From the NCBI GenBank assembly GCA_050289485.1, contig JBNKFV010000009.1, positions 1 through 64,000 of the forward strand: a stretch of DNA of 64,000 nucleotides, in the 5' to 3' direction. The stretch is from JBNKFV01 sp050289485 (lineage in GTDB: Bacteria > Pseudomonadota > Gammaproteobacteria > Pseudomonadales > Cellvibrionaceae). Below are positions 61,428-64,000 of this stretch, piece after piece. The notes under the pieces are model-generated. The model saw only the letters and a program-made list of their open reading frames with translations. It had not been told where the DNA came from and did not search any database. Every line of letters starts with the position of its first letter. Within the stretch, counting starts at the first letter, position 1. A program made the translations under genes and the position numbers.

Positions 61428-63296
61428 TTAGCTATCAGATAACACCGATTGGCTGCTGGGTTGTAAAAATGTGGCTGCAAATTCTGCAGCCGCGATAGGC
61501 TTGGAAATATAATAGCCTTGCACCTCCTCGCAGCCGAGATCGCGCAGTTGTGCCAGTTGCTCGGCAGTTTCTACCCCTTCGGCAATGCTCGACATACCCA
61601 GTTGTTGGGCGAGTACAATGATGGTGTGCACAATGGCATGGCTATTGTGGTCGTTAGTCAGGTTGCGTACAAATGACTGGTCAATTTTTAATTTGTACAC
61701 AGGAAATCGTCGCAGGTAGCTCAGCGATGAGTAGCCGGTACCAAAATCGTCGATGGATGTTTTAACGCCAAGCTGCTGGAATTGGTTCAGTGTTGCGACG
61801 ACGTTTTCCGGATTCATCATGGCAATACGCTCGGTTAGCTCCAGTTCGAGATACTGTGGCTCAATGCCATGTTGTTGCAGTGCGCTGGTGATTAATTCGG
61901 GTAGATCCTGTGCCTGAAATTGCTGGTACGACAAGTTAACGGCGATTCGAAGGGGCGCCAGGCCTTTGCTTTGCCAGTCTTTCATTTGTCGGATGGCGTC
62001 CTTGATGACCCATTCGCCGATGTGGAGTATTTGCCCACTGTCTTCGGCAATAGGAATAAACTCTGCCGGTGAAACAACGCCCAGTGTCGGGCTGTTCCAG
62101 CGCACTAGCGCTTCGGCACCCACAATGTTGCCACTGGTCAGGCAAACCTGTGGCTGAAATACCAGCGTCAGCTCATTGTTGGCGACAGCATCATGTAATG
62201 CGTTTTCCAGTTGGAGGATCCGTGATGACTTGACCTGCATCTCTTGAGTGAAGAAGGCGCAGCGATTACGGCCAGCATTTTTGGCGCTGTACATGGCGGT
62301 ATCGGCCCGTTTATACAGTGTATCAAAATCGCGACCGTCGCTAGGGTACATACTGATACCAATGGAGGGGGTAACGATAAACTGGTGAATATCCAGTTCA
62401 TAACGGCGAGATAATACTTCGCGCAGCTGGTTCGCTTTTTTCCATGCCTCGGCGTTATCAACGTTTGGCAATATAACGACAAATTCATCACCCCCTTGCC
62501 GCGCAACAAAGCCCTGGTCGCCCAGCATGGTGCACATACGTTCGGCAACGGCTATTAGTAGTTGGTCACCAATGCTATGGCCGAGGGTATCGTTAATGTT
62601 TTTAAACCGGTCAAGATCAATAAATAATAATGCCAGCGTGGTGTCCTGAGCACTTTTTTGATCGTTTGCCCTTGTAAAATATTGTGTAAGGGCTTCGCGA
62701 TTAGGCAGCTTTGTGAGTATATCGTGATGGGCTAACCACTCAATTTGCGAGTGTGCTTTCTTGAGGTCATCAATGTCTATGCGCACCCCAAGCATACGTG
62801 AAGGGCGCTGTTGGCCGTTGTACTGGGTAACCGTGCAGCGCACGCTAATCCAACGGTAGTCGCCGTTGGCATGGCGTATACGTGCCTGGTATACGTATTG
62901 GTTAGTGGTGTTTTGCCCATTGAGTATACGGCGAATGGTTGTGGCCACGTTTTCACGATCATCTGGATGTATTTTCTGCAACTCTGCGGCGCGGTCGGCT
63001 TGGCCGACTACGGGTTGGTAGCCAAGCATGGAGAAATAAGACGGTGATGCAAACCAGGTATCATTTTCAATATCCCATTCCCAAACGCCAATTTTGGTTG
63101 CTTTTAAGGCTTCGTTAATACGCTCAGCTTCGAGTATGGCCTCGAGCTTGCCTTGCTTGCCCTGCGCTGGGCCTACGGTATTGGGATGCTCACCTGATGT
63201 CACCAGTTGTTGATAACGCCGGTAGAAAAAAATACAGAGCGTACCTGTTACTGCAACCGCGCAGAGCAGCGCCAGAAATTGCCAGGATGCAGTCAT
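61428..63296 (-). CDS. PAS-GGDEF-EAL c-di-GMP enzyme
   Basis: 622 residues. One N-terminal membrane segment (FLALLCAVAVTGTLCIFFY), one PAS/PAC domain (residues about 60-185; IGVWEWDIENDTWFASPSYF), GGDEF with intact RQGGDEF but without the RxxD inhibitory site, and EAL with GAEALVRWNSP, then DDFGTGYSSLSYL and AEGVETAEQLAQL. Both activities are possible. Convergent with the condensin operon, with 12 bases between them. Cytoplasmic PAS sensing is likely. Confidence 0.92.
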   Translation of the reverse strand: MTASWQFLALLCAVAVTGTLCIFFYRRYQQLVTSGEHPNTVGPAQGKQGKLEAILEAERINEALKATKIGVWEWDIENDTWFASPSYFSMLGYQPVVGQADRAAELQKIHPDDRENVATTIRRILNGQNTTNQYVYQARIRHANGDYRWISVRCTVTQYNGQQRPSRMLGVRIDIDDLKKAHSQIEWLAHHDILTKLPNREALTQYFTRANDQKSAQDTTLALLFIDLDRFKNINDTLGHSIGDQLLIAVAERMCTMLGDQGFVARQGGDEFVVILPNVDNAEAWKKANQLREVLSRRYELDIHQFIVTPSIGISMYPSDGRDFDTLYKRADTAMYSAKNAGRNRCAFFTQEMQVKSSRILQLENALHDAVANNELTLVFQPQVCLTSGNIVGAEALVRWNSPTLGVVSPAEFIPIAEDSGQILHIGEWVIKDAIRQMKDWQSKGLAPLRIAVNLSYQQFQAQDLPELITSALQQHGIEPQYLELELTERIAMMNPENVVATLNQFQQLGVKTSIDDFGTGYSSLSYLRRFPVYKLKIDQSFVRNLTNDHNSHAIVHTIIVLAQQLGMSSIAEGVETAEQLAQLRDLGCEEVQGYYISKPIAAAEFAATFLQPSSQSVLSDS

Positions 63297-64000
63297 TATT
63301 TAACCCTTAATAAAGAAACCTGGGTACTGCAGTGAGCAGAGAGTCAAAATTGCACTTATTATTGGGTCAGACATTGGTCATCCCCCATATCGGCTGTGTA
63401 GAGGGAAGAATGTTGCCGTAGCTGCTCCTCCCCAGCGTCATGGCATAGAGTTACATAGAATGGCCAGAATTTCTAATAGTTCGCGCTTTGGCAGCGGCGG
63501 CGGGATGCCTGGTTGCAAGGTACCTATGACATCAGTTTAGCAATGGTTTTCCTGGTTTCAACGAATTGGTGGGCCTCGCGCAAGGTGAGGGATGGGAATC
63601 GCTATCAATTAGCGTAGCCGGGTTATCGGCGCTCAGGTTCTCCTAATAGCCTACGGCTTTAATTTGCACTCCTTTCTGGTAGTAGGTAGCGGAATTGCTT
63701 GGAGCTGTCGCAGAGATGTTTAAGCAGGTTGCTACGATGAGCGATTATTGTGTGGCTGAAAATACCATAGGAAACTGAATCTTTTTCGGTGAATTGTCGA
63801 AAAGTGATGCCACTCGCTGACCACTTTTGCTGGTAAATGCATCCCATAAACAAAATAACCATATTTTTTGGGTGTTTTTCCGCGGGCAAGCGTCTTACTG
63901 GATATCTAGCCCCTTTTTGCCTGTTGGGAGTGCAGAATTAGGGGGGCTTAGATAACAATACAAGCAAGCCCGTCTTAGTGAGTGTGTGCTAAGTGCTTCT
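63297..64000. other. Gene-poor right end of the window
   Basis: No convincing intact gene. A 76-codon open frame at 63659-63889 (minus) has no ribosome site or known motif. A short oxidoreductase remnant is listed separately. Confidence 0.4.
63524..63601 (-). pseudogene. C-terminal remnant of a quinone-oxidoreductase/alcohol-dehydrogenase-like gene
   Basis: Minus-strand codons read RFPSLTLREAHQFVETRKTI and then AKLMS before a stop. This resembles the end of zinc-independent medium-chain dehydrogenases (LxEAHxxxExxxxxGKxV/L). The same frame is stopped immediately upstream, so only about 25 codons remain. Confidence 0.4.

Noticed and set aside
63659..63889. 76-codon open frame near the right end
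   Set aside because: No ribosome site, motif or composition typical of a gene here.
1..64000. CRISPR arrays, tRNA or rRNA genes, prophage structural genes
   Set aside because: None were visible on either strand.

Overview
The window looks like chromosomal DNA of a marine, heterotrophic gammaproteobacterium, plausibly of the Cellvibrionales. This is inferred from gene content (TonB-dependent receptors, many GGDEF/EAL proteins, PhoA/PhoD phosphatases, GMC oxidoreductase/aldehyde dehydrogenase catabolism, a MksBEF/Wadjet-type condensin); no ribosomal marker is present. No rRNA, tRNA or CRISPR array was seen.

Layout. (1) 1-5.0 kb is an integron-derived, AT-richer stretch without an integrase. 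It holds a full attC site, a TIR-domain cassette, a second attC split at its R' box by an IS110/IS1111-family element, a macro-domain gene, a DUF2007 gene and a small unknown gene. (2) 5.1-10.1 kb holds ordinary metabolism: O-acetylhomoserine sulfhydrylase, a GNAT acetyltransferase, a methylenetetrahydrofolate reductase-family protein and a PhoD-like phosphatase. (3) 10.4-15.4 kb is the most interesting block: an ECF sigma factor and its anti-sigma factor, a secreted subtilisin-like protease, an outer-membrane barrel and a secreted alanine/serine-rich protein. The protease and the alanine/serine-rich protein share an unbroken period-4 [V/I]xxx repeat. Three candidate ECF promoters, GGAAT-like, exactly 16 bases, then CGTTWAC, lie in front of the sigma gene, the protease gene and the repeat-protein gene, tying them into one regulon. 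(4) 15.5-19.4 kb holds uncharacterised secreted, membrane and Cna-B-like proteins. (5) 19.4-23.9 kb has tandem PhoA-type alkaline phosphatases behind a Pho-box-like run of 11-base repeats, plus a secreted unknown protein. (6) 24-31.5 kb has catabolic genes (DUF3237, GMC oxidoreductase, aldehyde dehydrogenase, YceI, LysR regulator, amidohydrolase/decarboxylase) and an orphan intergenic terminator that suggests a small RNA. (7) 31.7-41.3 kb has a TonB receptor, a large secreted unknown protein, a lipoprotein, a PadR regulator with a perfect palindromic operator, membrane proteins and a thiolase. (8) 41.7-42.8 kb is a second pair of integron cassettes with attC sites. (9) 42.9-47.2 kb is a low-GC trio (cupredoxin-like protein, EAL phosphodiesterase with a degenerate GGDEF, outer-membrane protein) that looks acquired. 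(10) 47.4-54.8 kb has ASCH and cytochrome c genes and a TonB receptor-YfiR-CHASE8/GGDEF/EAL operon. (11) 55.7-61.4 kb is a JetABC/MksFEB condensin operon without JetD. (12) 61.4-64 kb has one more GGDEF/EAL gene and an apparently gene-poor end with a decayed oxidoreductase remnant.

A family of miniature repeats with TTAACCCGGCAA-type inverted ends is scattered through the window in sizes from about 30 to 168 bases, including two full-length copies side by side at 54.9-55.3 kb. All coordinates, motifs and spacings were read by eye. Family names come from remembered motifs, not from searches.
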